From assembly GCF_020923435.1 (NCBI RefSeq), contig NZ_CP087263.1, positions 2,623,970-2,687,969 of the forward strand: a stretch of 64,000 bases of DNA, given 5' to 3'. Shown here one piece after another: positions 47,534 to 58,726 of this stretch (positions within the stretch are counted from its first letter, which is position 1; each line of letters opens with the position of its first letter). The notes beneath the pieces are model-generated. The model had not been told where the DNA came from and did no database searches. It was given only the letters and a program-made list of their open reading frames with translations. A program made the position numbers and the translations under genes. The DNA comes from Brevibacillus humidisoli. GTDB taxonomy: Bacteria > Bacillota > Bacilli > Brevibacillales > Brevibacillaceae.

Positions 47534-47746
47534 CTGGTTCTCCCTCCACAATAGTACCATGTGTGAAAAATCGACAAAACTTTCTGAGTATGAGTACGAT
47601 TATAAAACTGTGAAATGGACTCGTCAATCACTTTCACAGTAAATATGAGAACAATTGATGAAAAACAAGTTGGTGATGCTGAACATTTTTTCGTTTTGCG
47701 GAAACAAAAGGGAATTGCTTGATCCAGACACCCCATGAAAACATCA

Positions 47747-47767
47747 CCGGGGGAAACGCTCCCCCGG
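47747..47767 (-). terminator. Strong hairpin after pheA, probable terminator
   Basis: CCGGGGGA pairs with TCCCCCGG around AACGC, 11 bases past the pheA stop codon. The T-run on the minus strand is weak (TGATGTTTTC), so termination may be partial. Confidence 0.65.
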
Positions 47768-47778
47768 AATGCCTTGAT

Positions 47779-48654
47779 TCACCCATTTTGTACAGACAGA
47801 GATTTTTGTTTAACGTATACCGGGTACGTGCCAAGTTGACGAACCTGACAGCCGAGTGCTTCAATCTCGGCAAAAGCGCCTGGCAACAGCACATCATCCA
47901 TGCGCTGTTCAATGTCAATCACGAAATAATAGCTGCCCAAGCCCTTCTTGGTTGGCCGTGATTCGATCCTCGAGAGGTTTACCTTCCGCCAGGCGAAAGC
48001 GACCAACACTTGGTAGAGCGCTCCTGGAAAGTCTTCCGGCAGGGTGACGACAATCGTCGTCTTCTCCGAATCTGCTTGCGGCAGGTCCAGCGATTGTTTT
48101 CCCACCAGGACAAAACGGGTGAAGTTGTTGGGGTAATCCTCAATGTTGTTTTTGACAAACATTAACGGGTAGATCTCCACAGTCAAGCGGGTGGCGATAG
48201 CGGCCCACGGCTCCTCCGGATTCTGGCTGACCAACTGCGCCGCCGTCGCAGTGCTGTTGGCGTACTCAATCTCCACTTGCGGCATGTGCTCCTGCAGAAA
48301 GTGGTGGCACTGTGCCACCGCATGCGGGTGAGAGATCACTTTGGTGACAGCGGACAACGGCAGTGGCTCTGGACGCTTCGCAATGACCAGGTGCTGTGTA
48401 ATCGGCAGTGCCACTTCGGCCAAAATCGGCATCTCCACGCTGTGGATCAAGTAATCGAGTGTTGAATTGACAGAACCCTCTATGGAATTCTCAATCGGGA
48501 CGACACCGTAATCGGCCTCGGCCTTGGTTACGGCATCCAATGCATGCATGATGCTGGCACAAGGTTGGTACTGGACTTTGCCGAGCGGCAACAGACGGGC
48601 CGCTTCTTCGGTAAACGTACCAGACGGCCCCAGAAAAGCGATCTTGTTTCTCAT
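47779..48654 (-). CDS. pheA: Prephenate dehydratase
   Basis: 291 residues. Converts prephenate to phenylpyruvate for phenylalanine. The N-terminal FLGPSGTFTEEAARLL, the catalytic TRF motif in NNFTRFVLVG, and a C-terminal ACT domain with SRIESRPTKKGLGSYYF, the usual Phe-feedback site. 43 bases downstream of thrB, so probably the last gene of the ACT-hom-thrC-thrB-pheA operon. Confidence 0.95.
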   Translation of the reverse strand: MRNKIAFLGPSGTFTEEAARLLPLGKVQYQPCASIMHALDAVTKAEADYGVVPIENSIEGSVNSTLDYLIHSVEMPILAEVALPITQHLVIAKRPEPLPLSAVTKVISHPHAVAQCHHFLQEHMPQVEIEYANSTATAAQLVSQNPEEPWAAIATRLTVEIYPLMFVKNNIEDYPNNFTRFVLVGKQSLDLPQADSEKTTIVVTLPEDFPGALYQVLVAFAWRKVNLSRIESRPTKKGLGSYYFVIDIEQRMDDVLLPGAFAEIEALGCQVRQLGTYPVYVKQKSLSVQNG

Positions 48655-48697
48655 CGTTCTCTCCTATCCTTTGACGCGATTCTCGAATATCTGTCTA

Positions 48698-49654
48698 TTA
48701 TGCGCCAGACGATTTGCTCACGTCAATCGTTGCACCTTTCTCATCGGGGAGAAGCACCATTGCCTTGTAACCAATGGCATGGCGTGTCATCACCTGATCG
48801 ATAAAAGATTGCAGCCGCTCTTTCTGCTGATCGTCCGAATAGAAAAACAGCATTGTCGGTCCTGCTCCACTCAGTGCGGCGCCAAGTGCTCCATGCTCCG
48901 TTGCCATCTGCAGCATCTCACTCAAGCCAGGGACCAAGGGGCAGCGATAAGGCTGATGCAGTCGATCCCGCATCGCTTGTGAGAGCAAGTCAAGCCGTCC
49001 CTGGGCCATTGCAGCCACCAGCAGACTGCTCCTTCCGACATTATAGATCATATCCCCACGGTGATAATGTTCAGGCAGGGCTGAGCGCGCCTTTTCCGTG
49101 GGCAGTTCATAATCGGGAATCACAACCAACGTTTTGATCCCATTGGGCACCGACAAGCGGACATGCGGGATCGGTGCCAGCCGTTCTTCCGTCTCCGGCA
49201 TAGTGGCTACCACTACTCCCCCAAACAACGACGCACCCACATTATCTGGATGCCCCTCCCACTTACTGGCAATGGAAAACAACTGCTCTGCCGTAAACGG
49301 TTCGCCCGCCAGCCGATTCGCTCCCGTTAGCGCCCCGATCAAGGCCGCCGCACTGCTGCCCAGGCCACGCGTGAGCGGGATCTCACTCTCTACTTCCATG
49401 TAGATCTCTGGTTCAGGCAGTCCCGCTTCGCAAAAGAGAGCGGCAGCAGCACGGTACAGCAAGTTATCCTTGCCGGTTGGCAGTCCGCCCAGTTCTGTGC
49501 TGAGCGGACGGATCTGCGTGGTCTCCGCCAAGCGCATGGTAATCGTGGTGTACAATTGAAAAGCCATGCCGATTGTGTCGAATCCCGGGCCCAGGTTGGC
49601 AGTGCTGGCCGGCACCCGTACGCGTATGACTGGATTGGGCTCCTGCTTATTCAT
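48698..49654 (-). CDS. thrB: Homoserine kinase
   Basis: 318 residues. GHMP kinase: [16 protein letters not shown] near the N terminus, ATP loop [17 protein letters not shown]-terminal [12 protein letters not shown]. Phosphorylates homoserine for ThrC. The ATG at 49654 is preferred over that at 49660 because AAGGA is then 7 bases away. Overlaps the end of thrC. Confidence 0.95.
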   Translation of the reverse strand: MNKQEPNPVIRVRVPASTANLGPGFDTIGMAFQLYTTITMRLAETTQIRPLSTELGGLPTGKDNLLYRAAAALFCEAGLPEPEIYMEVESEIPLTRGLGSSAAALIGALTGANRLAGEPFTAEQLFSIASKWEGHPDNVGASLFGGVVVATMPETEERLAPIPHVRLSVPNGIKTLVVIPDYELPTEKARSALPEHYHRGDMIYNVGRSSLLVAAMAQGRLDLLSQAMRDRLHQPYRCPLVPGLSEMLQMATEHGALGAALSGAGPTMLFFYSDDQQKERLQSFIDQVMTRHAIGYKAMVLLPDEKGATIDVSKSSGA

Positions 49655-50747
49655 TTGCATGTCCTTCCCGGATCATCGCCATAACCGCCTCACGATTGGC
49701 TGCCACCGTACGTGGCTCCACCGCAACCGATTCAAGAGCGATGTTAGGATCTTTCAGGCCATGCCCGGTCAGGACGCAGGCAATGGTTCGTCCTTCCGGC
49801 AGCTTGCCGCTGCGGCGTAGCTTGATCACGCCGGCGAGAGATGCTGCCGACGCCGGTTCACAGAAAATCCCCTCGGAACTGGCCAGCAGTTTGTAAGCTT
49901 CCAGAATCTCTTCGTCCGTTACCGCGTCAATGTGGCCGTTTGATTCATCCAAAGCCGCCAGAGCCCCTTCCCGGCTGGCTGGGTTTCCGATGCGGATCGC
50001 AGTGGCGATCGTCTCCGGATGGGGCACCGGCTCTCCATGAACCAGTGGTGCCGCACCTGCAGCCTGGAAGCCGAACATCTGCGGCAGGCTTTCAATCTGC
50101 CCAGCTTGCCGGTATTCTTTAAACCCTTTCCAATACGCTGTGATATTGCCCGCGTTACCCACCGGAATGGCCAGAATGTCAGGGGCTTTGCCAAGCGCAT
50201 CACACACTTCAAAAGCTGCTGTCTTCTGTCCCTCGATGCGGTAAGGGTTAACCGAATTGACCAGTGTGATCGGTTCGGAAGCAGTGATCTCCCGGACGAT
50301 GCGCAGTGCTTCGTCAAAATTGCCTTCGATAGCGATTACCTCAGCACCGTAGATCATCGCCTGCGCCAGCTTGCCAAGCGCGATATTGCCGCTCGGAATC
50401 AACACGATGCAGCGCAGCCCGGCGCGAGCCGCATAGGCAGCTGCGGCTGCTGAGGTGTTCCCTGTGGAGGCGCACATGATTGTCGTGCTGCCTTCTTCCA
50501 CCGCTTTTGCTACCGCCATGACCATCCCGCGATCTTTAAAAGAACCGGTTGGGTTAAGACCTTCGTATTTAAAGTGAAGTTCCACGCCGAATTGTTTCGA
50601 GAGATTGGGAGCGTAAATCAGCGGCGTGCTTCCCTCATGCAAGGTCAACTCCGGCGTCTTGTCGGTAACGGGCAACAACGAGCGGTACCGGTCGATCAGC
50701 CCCAACTGCCTTGACGAATGTCCGGCAACGTTTGACAGGTTGGCCAT
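49647..50747 (-). CDS. thrC: Threonine synthase
   Basis: 366 residues. PLP enzyme making threonine from O-phosphohomoserine. PLP lysine in [12 protein letters not shown]; glycine-rich phosphate loop [13 protein letters not shown]. The start overlaps the hom stop by one base (TAATG), indicating translational coupling. Confidence 0.95.
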   Translation of the reverse strand: MANLSNVAGHSSRQLGLIDRYRSLLPVTDKTPELTLHEGSTPLIYAPNLSKQFGVELHFKYEGLNPTGSFKDRGMVMAVAKAVEEGSTTIMCASTGNTSAAAAAYAARAGLRCIVLIPSGNIALGKLAQAMIYGAEVIAIEGNFDEALRIVREITASEPITLVNSVNPYRIEGQKTAAFEVCDALGKAPDILAIPVGNAGNITAYWKGFKEYRQAGQIESLPQMFGFQAAGAAPLVHGEPVPHPETIATAIRIGNPASREGALAALDESNGHIDAVTDEEILEAYKLLASSEGIFCEPASAASLAGVIKLRRSGKLPEGRTIACVLTGHGLKDPNIALESVAVEPRTVAANREAVMAMIREGHANE

Positions 50748-52048
50748 TACGCTTCGCCCCCTTCCACGCGATAGCAGCTTTTCAGTTCGTAAATCACGGA
50801 CATATCGGAGAGTGCCGCGAGCACCGTATCCATGCTGCTCTTTGCCGCCAGATGCGTCACCATGATGATCTCCGATTGCTCACCGCCGTTGTACGGCTGC
50901 TGCAGCACCTGATCCAGGCTGATATCATTCTCTGCGAGCAGCTGTGTAATCTGTGCCAACACGCCGCGTTGGTCGGCAACGATCAGCCGCAGGAAGTACT
51001 TCGATACTTTTTGGTGATCCTCTTTGAGGATCTTCTCTTTATAAGGAGCGACCATTCCCCGGCCGTTCACTCCCAGTTTCATATTTTTCACCACCGTTAC
51101 AAGGTCTGAAACAACAGCCGTAGCGGTCGGCAGTTCTCCTGCTCCAGGCCCGTAAAACATCGTCTCCCCGACTGCTTCCCCATGTACGTAGACAGCGTTG
51201 AAGACACCGTTTACCGTGGCCAGCGGATGTGATTTCGGAATCATCGTCGGCTGCACGCTTACTTCAATCTCTTCGTTGTCGCGACGGGCGATACCGAGCA
51301 GCTTCATCTCGTAGCCCATCCGCTTGCCGTATGCGATATCCTCTTTGCTCACCTGACTGATCCCTTTTACTTCCACGTCGTCCAGATTCATCGGAACGCG
51401 GAAGCCGAGCGTCGACAAAATCGCCATTTTCCGCGCAGCATCCAGTCCTTCCACATCTGATGTAGGATTTGCCTCCGCGTATCCTAGCTCCTGGGCTTCT
51501 TTCAGCACTTCTGCATATTCGGCTCCTTCCTGACTCATTTTGGTCAGGATGTAGTTGGTCGTACCGTTGACGATCCCCATCATCCGGGTAATCCGATCAG
51601 AGGAGAAGCCTTCTACCAGTGCGCGAAGAATCGGAATGCCGCCGGCAACACTTGCCTCATAAAAGACGTCACACCCGCGCTCCTGTGCTTTTTGCAGGAT
51701 TTCCGCCCCGTGCAGAGCCATCAGGTCCTTGTTGGCGGTGACGACATGCTTTCCTTGGTCCAAGGCAGCCAGTATGTACTCTCTGGCTGGCGAGATTCCT
51801 CCGATCACTTCCACGACGACATCGATTTGCGGATCGAACAGCAGGTCATTCACATCGGTGGTGATGCAGTCGTCTACATCTGTGATACTGCGTGCCTTGC
51901 CCATATTTTGGACCAGGATTTTGTGGATCTCGATGCCAAGGCCGGTTTGCTTCTGCAAATCTTCCTGATGACCTCTGACGATCCGCACCACTCCCGTACC
52001 AACCGTCCCTAATCCCATTAACCCCACTTTGACTACTTGTTTTTCCAT
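50747..52048 (-). CDS. hom: Homoserine dehydrogenase
   Basis: 433 residues. NAD(P) motif [13 protein letters not shown], substrate region [15 protein letters not shown] and [18 protein letters not shown], and a C-terminal ACT domain ([20 protein letters not shown]) for threonine feedback. Makes homoserine, the branch point for threonine and methionine/SAM, which is why the SAM riboswitch upstream is of interest. 29 bases after the ACT-domain regulator. Confidence 0.96.
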   Translation of the reverse strand: MEKQVVKVGLMGLGTVGTGVVRIVRGHQEDLQKQTGLGIEIHKILVQNMGKARSITDVDDCITTDVNDLLFDPQIDVVVEVIGGISPAREYILAALDQGKHVVTANKDLMALHGAEILQKAQERGCDVFYEASVAGGIPILRALVEGFSSDRITRMMGIVNGTTNYILTKMSQEGAEYAEVLKEAQELGYAEANPTSDVEGLDAARKMAILSTLGFRVPMNLDDVEVKGISQVSKEDIAYGKRMGYEMKLLGIARRDNEEIEVSVQPTMIPKSHPLATVNGVFNAVYVHGEAVGETMFYGPGAGELPTATAVVSDLVTVVKNMKLGVNGRGMVAPYKEKILKEDHQKVSKYFLRLIVADQRGVLAQITQLLAENDISLDQVLQQPYNGGEQSEIIMVTHLAAKSSMDTVLAALSDMSVIYELKSCYRVEGGEA

Positions 52049-52077
52049 TTTCTCGTCCTCCTATCCTCCTGAAAAAC

Positions 52078-52524
52078 CTATCCGCGTCCGACGATCATCG
52101 CCCGGCGGACGCCGTCTATCTGTTGAAGCTGATCCACAAAATCTGTACTGGAGAGATTCAGATGGGCCATATCGATGGACATGGCGATGTTGGCAATTCC
52201 CTGCAGCGGAATCGTCTGGTTGATCGTCAATACGTTGCCACCGCAATCCGCAACGAACTGCAACACTCTGGACAGCTTTCCCGAGCGATGCTCCAAAGCA
52301 AACGTGATCGTCATGATCTCCTCGCTCATCATCGCGTTAAATGGGAAGATGCCGTCTTTATACTTGTAAAAAGCGCTGCGGCTGAGACCAACACGCTCCA
52401 CTGCCTCATGTACCGTATCGGCTTCTCCTGACTCCAACAGCTTTTTTGCCTCAATCGTCTTGGCGATCGATTCAGGCAGGATATCGGAGCGAATCAGATA
52501 GAACTTTTCTTCCCGTTTGGTCAT
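52078..52524 (-). CDS. ACT-domain regulator, UPF0735 (PheB/ThrR) family
   Basis: 148 residues from the ATG at 52524 (GGGAGG site). An N-terminal helix-turn-helix-like region (SGEADTVHEAVERVGLSRSA, FYKYKDGIFPF) and a C-terminal ACT domain (ITFALEHRSGKLSRVLQFVA). The B. subtilis homologue, first named PheB and later ThrR, is reported as a regulator of threonine biosynthesis genes. Here it leads the hom-thrC-thrB operon, consistent with local control. Confidence 0.85.
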   Translation of the reverse strand: MTKREEKFYLIRSDILPESIAKTIEAKKLLESGEADTVHEAVERVGLSRSAFYKYKDGIFPFNAMMSEEIMTITFALEHRSGKLSRVLQFVADCGGNVLTINQTIPLQGIANIAMSIDMAHLNLSSTDFVDQLQQIDGVRRAMIVGRG

Positions 52525-52564
52525 ATGTCCTCCCAGAGTATACAGTTGTTTATCTATGGGAGAC

Positions 52565-52593
52565 ATTATAACGGAGGGCTGACGATGTGACAA
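52565..52593 (-). promoter_or_regulatory. Promoter of the ACT-hom-thrC-thrB-pheA operon
   Basis: Minus strand TTGTCA (52588-52593), 17-base spacer, TATAAT (52565-52570), about 40 bases before the regulator's start codon. The operon therefore need not depend on the SAM riboswitch promoter further upstream. Confidence 0.8.
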
Positions 52594-52610
52594 CCCCAAA
52601 ACGGGAAAAA

Positions 52611-52642
52611 GTATGAAAAGTTTGCGTCCCCTTGGTACAGAT
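52611..52642 (+). promoter_or_regulatory. Weak candidate forespore (SigmaF/G-like) promoter
   Basis: GTATG (52611-52615), 18-base spacer, GGTACAGAT (52634-52642): partial match to the SigmaG pattern, with two -10 mismatches. If real it would drive the 49-residue gene at 52675. Confidence 0.25.
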
Positions 52643-52674
52643 TAAAGAAGAATCGAATCGAGGAGGTGACAATC

Positions 52675-52824
52675 ATGGCGGGACGCGGTAAAACAGACAA
52701 GTCGGAGCGTCGCAACAACCACCCGGCAGCAAAGCCGAGCGATCTCGATCAGTTCGGCCAAGCGATCGATGAGCAACTGACAGACGTTGAAGATTGCCCG
52801 GCACAAGATGATGAACGGAAATAA
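52675..52824 (+). CDS. Small hydrophilic protein of unknown function
   Basis: 49 residues with a textbook GAGGAGG site before the ATG at 52675. Very polar, rich in Arg, Asp, Gln and Lys (MAGRGKTDKSERRNNHPAAK at the start), with one cysteine near the C terminus and no membrane segment. Composition is like minor small acid-soluble spore proteins, but no family was recognised. It lies antisense to any transcript reading from the SAM riboswitch toward hom. A terminator follows at 52881-52912. Confidence 0.6.
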   Translation: MAGRGKTDKSERRNNHPAAKPSDLDQFGQAIDEQLTDVEDCPAQDDERK

Positions 52825-52880
52825 CAACGATCAACGACTCCCCTCCCCACCGTCAATGTATACATCTGCTGCAATACAGA

Positions 52881-52912
52881 AAAACCTCTCTTCCTGAGGG
52901 AAAAGAGGTTTT
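52881..52912. terminator. Bidirectional terminator: riboswitch expression platform and end of the small gene
   Basis: AAAACCTCT and AGAGGTTTT pair. The minus strand ends in TTTTTCTG, serving the SAM riboswitch; the plus strand ends in TTTTG, serving the 49-residue gene. Confidence 0.8.
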
Positions 52913-52935
52913 GATGACCATGGTTGATCCACGGG

Positions 52936-53062
52936 CTCTTATCTCTCAGGAGTTTCCCTGCAGGAATTAGCACCGTGCCGGTGTGATGCGGTATAACGGG
53001 ATCACACGCGGTCGGTTGCCGGGCTTCATCGGGCCAGTCCCTCAGCCTGCTCATGATAAGAG
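52936..53062 (-). ncRNA. SAM-I (S-box) riboswitch
   Basis: The minus-strand RNA has the S-box core in order: CTCTTATC, GAGGGACTGGCCCGATGAAG, CCCGGCAACC, a variable stem, GGTGCTAATTCC, and the closing GAGAGATAAGAG that pairs with the 5' end as P1. This is the complete conserved pattern. A terminator hairpin follows at 52881-52912, so binding of SAM should stop transcription. It points toward the hom operon, about 345 bases away, but the nearest open frame on its strand is the ACT-domain regulator, which has its own promoter. Confidence 0.95.
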
Positions 53063-53101
53063 AGTCTATCCAATTGCACTGTTTTTCCAAACGATAGTAT
53101 G

Positions 53102-53130
53102 ATCATATAGCTGTCTATCTTAGGTGTCAA
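53102..53130 (-). promoter_or_regulatory. Promoter of the SAM riboswitch transcript
   Basis: Minus strand TTGACA (53125-53130), 17-base spacer, TATGAT (53102-53107), about 40 bases upstream of the aptamer. Near-consensus, so the riboswitch RNA should be made. Confidence 0.8.
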
Positions 53131-53144
53131 CACTCACTGCTTGC

Positions 53145-53170
53145 AAAGCGGGGCTTTTCAGTCCCGCTTT
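53145..53170 (-). terminator. Hairpin after obg, probable terminator
   Basis: AAAGCGGG pairs with CCCGCTTT around a 10-base loop; the T-run is short. It lies 6 bases past the obg stop codon and upstream of the riboswitch promoter. Confidence 0.6.
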
Positions 53171-53176
53171 GCTCGG

Positions 53177-55052
<1,876 letters not shown>

Positions 55053-55130
55053 CTTCCCCCACCTGAACTGTATTATTTTCCCTTCATCCCATCACTGTTT
55101 CCTATTGTACCATATCACAAACCCATCACA

Positions 55131-55158
55131 AAAAGAAAACCCAGCGCTAGGCTGGGTT
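55131..55158 (-). terminator. Rho-independent terminator after rpmA
   Basis: AACCCAGC and GCTGGGTT pair; the minus strand ends TTTTCTTTTT. It separates the rplU-prp-rpmA unit from spo0B-obg. Confidence 0.85.
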
Positions 55159-55175
55159 CTAGGCTGAGTTAGCAA

Positions 55176-55478
55176 TTAGGCTTGCGCAACAACTGGTTCA
55201 ATCACCACTTGTTTGCGGTCACGGCCTAAGCGTTTGAAGCGAACCACACCGTCCACTTTTGCAAACAGGGTGTCGTCGCCGCCAATACCAACGTTGATCC
55301 CCGGGTAGATTTTGGTGCCGCGTTGGCGAACCAAGATATTTCCGGCTTTCACGTATTGCCCGTCACCACGTTTGGTGCCCAGACGTTTCGCAATGGAGTC
55401 GCGGCCGTTCTTGGTGGAACCTACCCCTTTTTTGGATGCAAAGAACTGCAGATTCACAGTAAACAGCATTTTCATCAT
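55176..55478 (-). CDS. rpmA: 50S ribosomal protein L27, with cleavable N-terminal extension
   Basis: 100 residues. The N-terminal stretch [19 protein letters not shown] carries the extension seen in Firmicutes L27; cleavage after LQFF by Prp exposes ASKKG for peptidyl-transferase work. The ATG overlaps the prp stop (ATGA). Confidence 0.96.
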   Translation of the reverse strand: MMKMLFTVNLQFFASKKGVGSTKNGRDSIAKRLGTKRGDGQYVKAGNILVRQRGTKIYPGINVGIGGDDTLFAKVDGVVRFKRLGRDRKQVVIEPVVAQA

Positions 55479-55828
55479 GATGCACCTCCTTTTTGTGTCG
55501 TATCTTCAACTGTCACATACTGCCCATACTGCTCTGCGACAGCAGAGAGCGAGATAACCATGCTTTCTGCAAGCAACTGCAGTTTCTCTTGGCCTGCCTG
55601 ATCGTCAAGCGGATGTACACGCCAGCGGAGAAACCCGCCCTCCTGTGCAGCCTGTTCCACATCAGGGACGATCCCCATTGTCAGGTGCACGGCATTCAAC
55701 ATGCCAAAACTGATCGCAGAGACGGCGGAACAGACGATGTCTTTTCCATACTCTCCGGCATTGGCATGGCCTGAGATGGTGATCTCGGCTATAGCCTGCC
55801 GATCTCGTCGTACAGTGATCACAATCAT
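55475..55828 (-). CDS. prp: Ribosomal processing cysteine protease Prp (YsxB)
   Basis: 117 residues. The catalytic pair lies in [20 protein letters not shown] (His near residue 20, Cys near 32). Removes the N-terminal extension of L27, encoded next. Located between rplU and rpmA as in other Firmicutes. Confidence 0.93.
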   Translation of the reverse strand: MIVITVRRDRQAIAEITISGHANAGEYGKDIVCSAVSAISFGMLNAVHLTMGIVPDVEQAAQEGGFLRWRVHPLDDQAGQEKLQLLAESMVISLSAVAEQYGQYVTVEDTTQKGGAS

Positions 55829-55840
55829 ACCGTCACCAAA

Positions 55841-56152
55841 TTACGCGTTGATTTTTTCAATCACGACTTTGCTGTACGGTTGACGGTGACCTTGTTTCCG
55901 ACGATAGTTTTTCTTGGCCTTGTATTTGTAGACGATCACTTTCGCGCCTTTGCCGTGTCTTTCCACTTTACCGGTAACAGTTGCACCGGCAACTGTCGGA
56001 GAACCGGCAGTTACTTTGCCATCCTTGCTGACAAACAGAACCTTGTCGAACGTCACGCTTTCTCCTTCTCCTGCATGGAGCTTCTCGATGTAGAGCACAG
56101 CGCCTTCTTCTACTTTGTACTGTTTGCCGCCAGTTTCGATAATCGCGTACAT
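55841..56152 (-). CDS. rplU: 50S ribosomal protein L21
   Basis: 103 residues from the ATG at 56152; an in-frame GTG at 56164 sits too close to the GGAGGTG site. Typical [14 protein letters not shown] start and [14 protein letters not shown]-like C-terminal block (here [16 protein letters not shown]). First gene of the L21-Prp-L27 operon. Confidence 0.97.
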   Translation of the reverse strand: MYAIIETGGKQYKVEEGAVLYIEKLHAGEGESVTFDKVLFVSKDGKVTAGSPTVAGATVTGKVERHGKGAKVIVYKYKAKKNYRRKQGHRQPYSKVVIEKINA

Positions 56153-56270
56153 GTTTTCACGCACCTCCTATACTCAGACTCGCCTCTGCAGGTGTGGCAA
56201 TCCGCCAGCTTGATCAACCTGATTCGAGCGGTTACAGCATGCTTGAGGTGACAAGCATATCTGTGCAACA
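56153..56270 (-). promoter_or_regulatory. 5' leader of the rplU operon (probable L21 leader)
   Basis: About 118 nt between the predicted transcription start and rplU, with at least one clear stem (ATGCTTG/CAAGCAT, about 56239-56258). Firmicutes commonly have an autoregulatory L21 leader here; I infer the assignment from position and have not matched the full motif. Confidence 0.4.
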
Positions 56271-56276
56271 AACAAT

Positions 56277-56305
56277 ACGATACCACAATGCGAGTATCTC
56301 GTCAA
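56277..56305 (-). promoter_or_regulatory. Promoter of the rplU-prp-rpmA operon
   Basis: Minus strand TTGACG (56300-56305), 17-base spacer, TATCGT (56277-56282). The -35 overlaps the last codons of rng. Confidence 0.55.
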
Positions 56306-57819
56306 GGATTTGCCGATTCCTCTTTCTGCCAACGACTGGCCTCTTTCTCACTGCCGACGTAGAGGATCCGGTATTGATCAGGAGAGATCGATTCTGTTTT
56401 GTGCAGGTACAGCTTCAGCATCAGTTCCCGCTCTAAGCGGTGCCATTCCGCCTTCTCTCCTGCCAGAAAATGTTCGAACAGCAAGGCGGGCAGTTGAACC
56501 ACAACTGCTTCAGCTTCCTGACTTTTGGCAAGACCGCTCACTTCTTCCTCCAGCCGTCTGGCCAGTTCAACTGCAGACAGCACACGTCCTCTGCCGCTGC
56601 AGACGGGACAAGTCACCGTAAGGGCCTCGCCAAGGCTGGGCCGCACTCGTTTACGAGTCATCTCCAGCAATCCAAGCCGGGTAAAGCCGCAGACATAAGT
56701 GGAGGTTCGGTCATTGGCCAACTGTTGCTGCAGATGTTCCAGCACCCGTGCACGGTTGGCTTCCGCCTTCATATCGATAAAATCAATAATAATGATTCCG
56801 GCAATATCGCGCAAGCGGATTTGACGAGCGATTTCCGACGCTGCTTCTAGGTTGGCTGCCGTAACTGTCTCCTCCAGCTGCTGTGCACTTTTGCCGGTAA
56901 ACTTGCCGGTATTGACGTCAATCACCGTCATCGCCTCGGTTTGGTCAAGGACGATAAAACCACCGTTTTTCAGCCAGACCTGGCGGCGCAGTGCCTTATC
57001 CAGTTCCACATCGATCCCCAACGCCTGAAACAGCGGCTGCTTCCCTTGGTACAGTCGGATCCGATCGGTAAGTTCTGGAGAAAAAGCGCTCAGATCCTGT
57101 TTGATCCGACGGTAGGTTGATGCGTCCTCAACAACCACCTCATCCACATCAACCGTGCATTGGTCACGTACCGTTCGAAGGACGACATCGGCTGCCTGAT
57201 GCACCAAATGAGGCGGTTTCACATCCTTGGTACGCTCCAGTGCTTCCATCCACGTCTGCCGAAGTGCCGACAGTTCGGTCGCGATCTGCTGTTCAGATGC
57301 ATCTGCTGCCGTTGTACGCAAGATGGCTCCCTCTCCGTCTCCTAGCAGAGCGCCTATCATGTTGACCAACCGCTCTTTCACCCGTTCATCCCTGATCCGA
57401 CGCGATACAGCTACCTGGCCGCCATGCGGCAGGTAGACCAGCGTTCTGCCAGGAAGGCTGATCTTGGTCGTCACACGCGGGGCTTTGCTGCCAATGCCTT
57501 CTTTGCTGACCTGCACCAGCAGTTGGGCACCGCGTTGTACGAGTTGGCGGATCCCCGGCTTGGGGTTCGCTTGCTCCTTGCGTTCTTCGCCAATCTGTTC
57601 CAGACTAATATCATCTATGTACAGGTAAGCGTTCTGATCGATTCCAATGTCGACAAATGCCGCCTGCATCCCCGCAACGACGTCGGCAACACGTGCACGG
57701 TACACGTTGCCGAGCAGCGCCTGATCCAGTGATTCGATCATCAGCTCTACCAATTTTCCTTCTTCCAGTATGGCAATGCGTGTTTGGCCACCTGTTCTTC
57801 CTATGACGATCTGCTTCAA
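56302..57819 (-). CDS. rng: Ribonuclease E/G family protein (RNase G-like)
   Basis: 505 residues from a TTG at 57819, chosen because AGGAGG lies 9 bases upstream. An S1-type RNA-binding region (GNVYRARVADVVAGMQAAFV) is near the N terminus. DNase I-like catalytic aspartates are in TVIDVNTGKFTGKS and IIIIDFIDMKAEANR, and a Zn-link CPVCSGRG near residue 405. Processes rRNA/mRNA 5' regions. B. subtilis lacks RNase E/G, so its presence fits the Paenibacillaceae assignment. Confidence 0.92.
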   Translation of the reverse strand: MKQIVIGRTGGQTRIAILEEGKLVELMIESLDQALLGNVYRARVADVVAGMQAAFVDIGIDQNAYLYIDDISLEQIGEERKEQANPKPGIRQLVQRGAQLLVQVSKEGIGSKAPRVTTKISLPGRTLVYLPHGGQVAVSRRIRDERVKERLVNMIGALLGDGEGAILRTTAADASEQQIATELSALRQTWMEALERTKDVKPPHLVHQAADVVLRTVRDQCTVDVDEVVVEDASTYRRIKQDLSAFSPELTDRIRLYQGKQPLFQALGIDVELDKALRRQVWLKNGGFIVLDQTEAMTVIDVNTGKFTGKSAQQLEETVTAANLEAASEIARQIRLRDIAGIIIIDFIDMKAEANRARVLEHLQQQLANDRTSTYVCGFTRLGLLEMTRKRVRPSLGEALTVTCPVCSGRGRVLSAVELARRLEEEVSGLAKSQEAEAVVVQLPALLFEHFLAGEKAEWHRLERELMLKLYLHKTESISPDQYRILYVGSEKEASRWQKEESANP

Positions 57820-57889
57820 CCAGAACTGCCTCCTCACATGGAATTCGCTTTATTGTACCATGTTGGCTAGGCAGATTGCGAAAAGCGTT

Positions 57890-58726
57890 TCAAAGCAGAC
57901 GTGCAATCGGTTCCTGATGTTTTTGCTCGAACAGAAGCGCATGGAGCAGCCTTCGTTCTTCCACTATTCCCCTGCCGCTCACATGGAACACATGGTATTG
58001 ACCTTTACGGAGGCACTGTACGGCTTGCAACAGCGTCACATTCGGCTCCACTGTGACCGGGTAGATTCTGTTTATCCCTACGCTACCCGCATGTTTCCCG
58101 AGTAGGAAGCGGATAAACTGAAAAGGAAAACGGACAAACGCCTTGGCATTCAAAATGGCAAGGTAAGTGGAGGCGATGACCAGTTGGACATGCTGCTCCA
58201 AAAAACCGATCCCTAGCATCAGCCCGGCCAACAAACAACTCGCCCCCAGCGAACCAAGCACAGCTACGCGGTAAGCAAGGAAGTAACAAAGCAGTGCCTG
58301 CACAATTCGTCCGCCGTCAAGCGGCCACACCGGTATCAAGTTGAAACCCGCAATCAGCCAGTTACTGGTCATAAAAAAACGTGTCCACTCATCCGACCAG
58401 ACACCCGTTTTCCAAAAGAGGAAGGAGATCGCCACCATCGTTACGTTCATAAACGGGCCTGCAAGTGCGACGACGATTTCATCAAGCGGATCAGCTTCCA
58501 ACTCCTCGTCAATGGCTACAATACCGCCAAACGGCAGCAGTTGGATTTCCCGTATGTGCCAGCCAAGCTCCCGGGCAGCGGCAATATGGCCCAATTCGTG
58601 GATGATGACGATGACAAATAAGGCGAGGGTTTCGAGAAAGTATCCGGCAGCAATCGACAGACCAACCACCAGCCAAAACAAAGGGTGGATACGAAACCGG
58701 ATTCCCAGGAGTGATGTCTCACTCAA
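57890..58726 (-). CDS. spoIVFB: SpoIVFB-like site-2 intramembrane metalloprotease
   Basis: 278 residues with about six TM segments. Zinc site IIHELGHIAAARELG near residue 45 and the third ligand in NLIPVWPLDGGRIVQA; a C-terminal CBS domain. Cleaves pro-SigmaK in the mother cell; held inactive by SpoIVFA/BofA. The TTG start lies within the end of spoIVFA, an 8-base overlap. Confidence 0.92.
   Translation of the reverse strand: MSETSLLGIRFRIHPLFWLVVGLSIAAGYFLETLALFVIVIIHELGHIAAARELGWHIREIQLLPFGGIVAIDEELEADPLDEIVVALAGPFMNVTMVAISFLFWKTGVWSDEWTRFFMTSNWLIAGFNLIPVWPLDGGRIVQALLCYFLAYRVAVLGSLGASCLLAGLMLGIGFLEQHVQLVIASTYLAILNAKAFVRFPFQFIRFLLGKHAGSVGINRIYPVTVEPNVTLLQAVQCLRKGQYHVFHVSGRGIVEERRLLHALLFEQKHQEPIARLL

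Noticed and set aside
46541-48700. T-box riboswitch upstream of ilvE or pheA
   Set aside because: No T-box core (AGGGTGGNACCGCG-like) was seen on the minus strand upstream of either gene.
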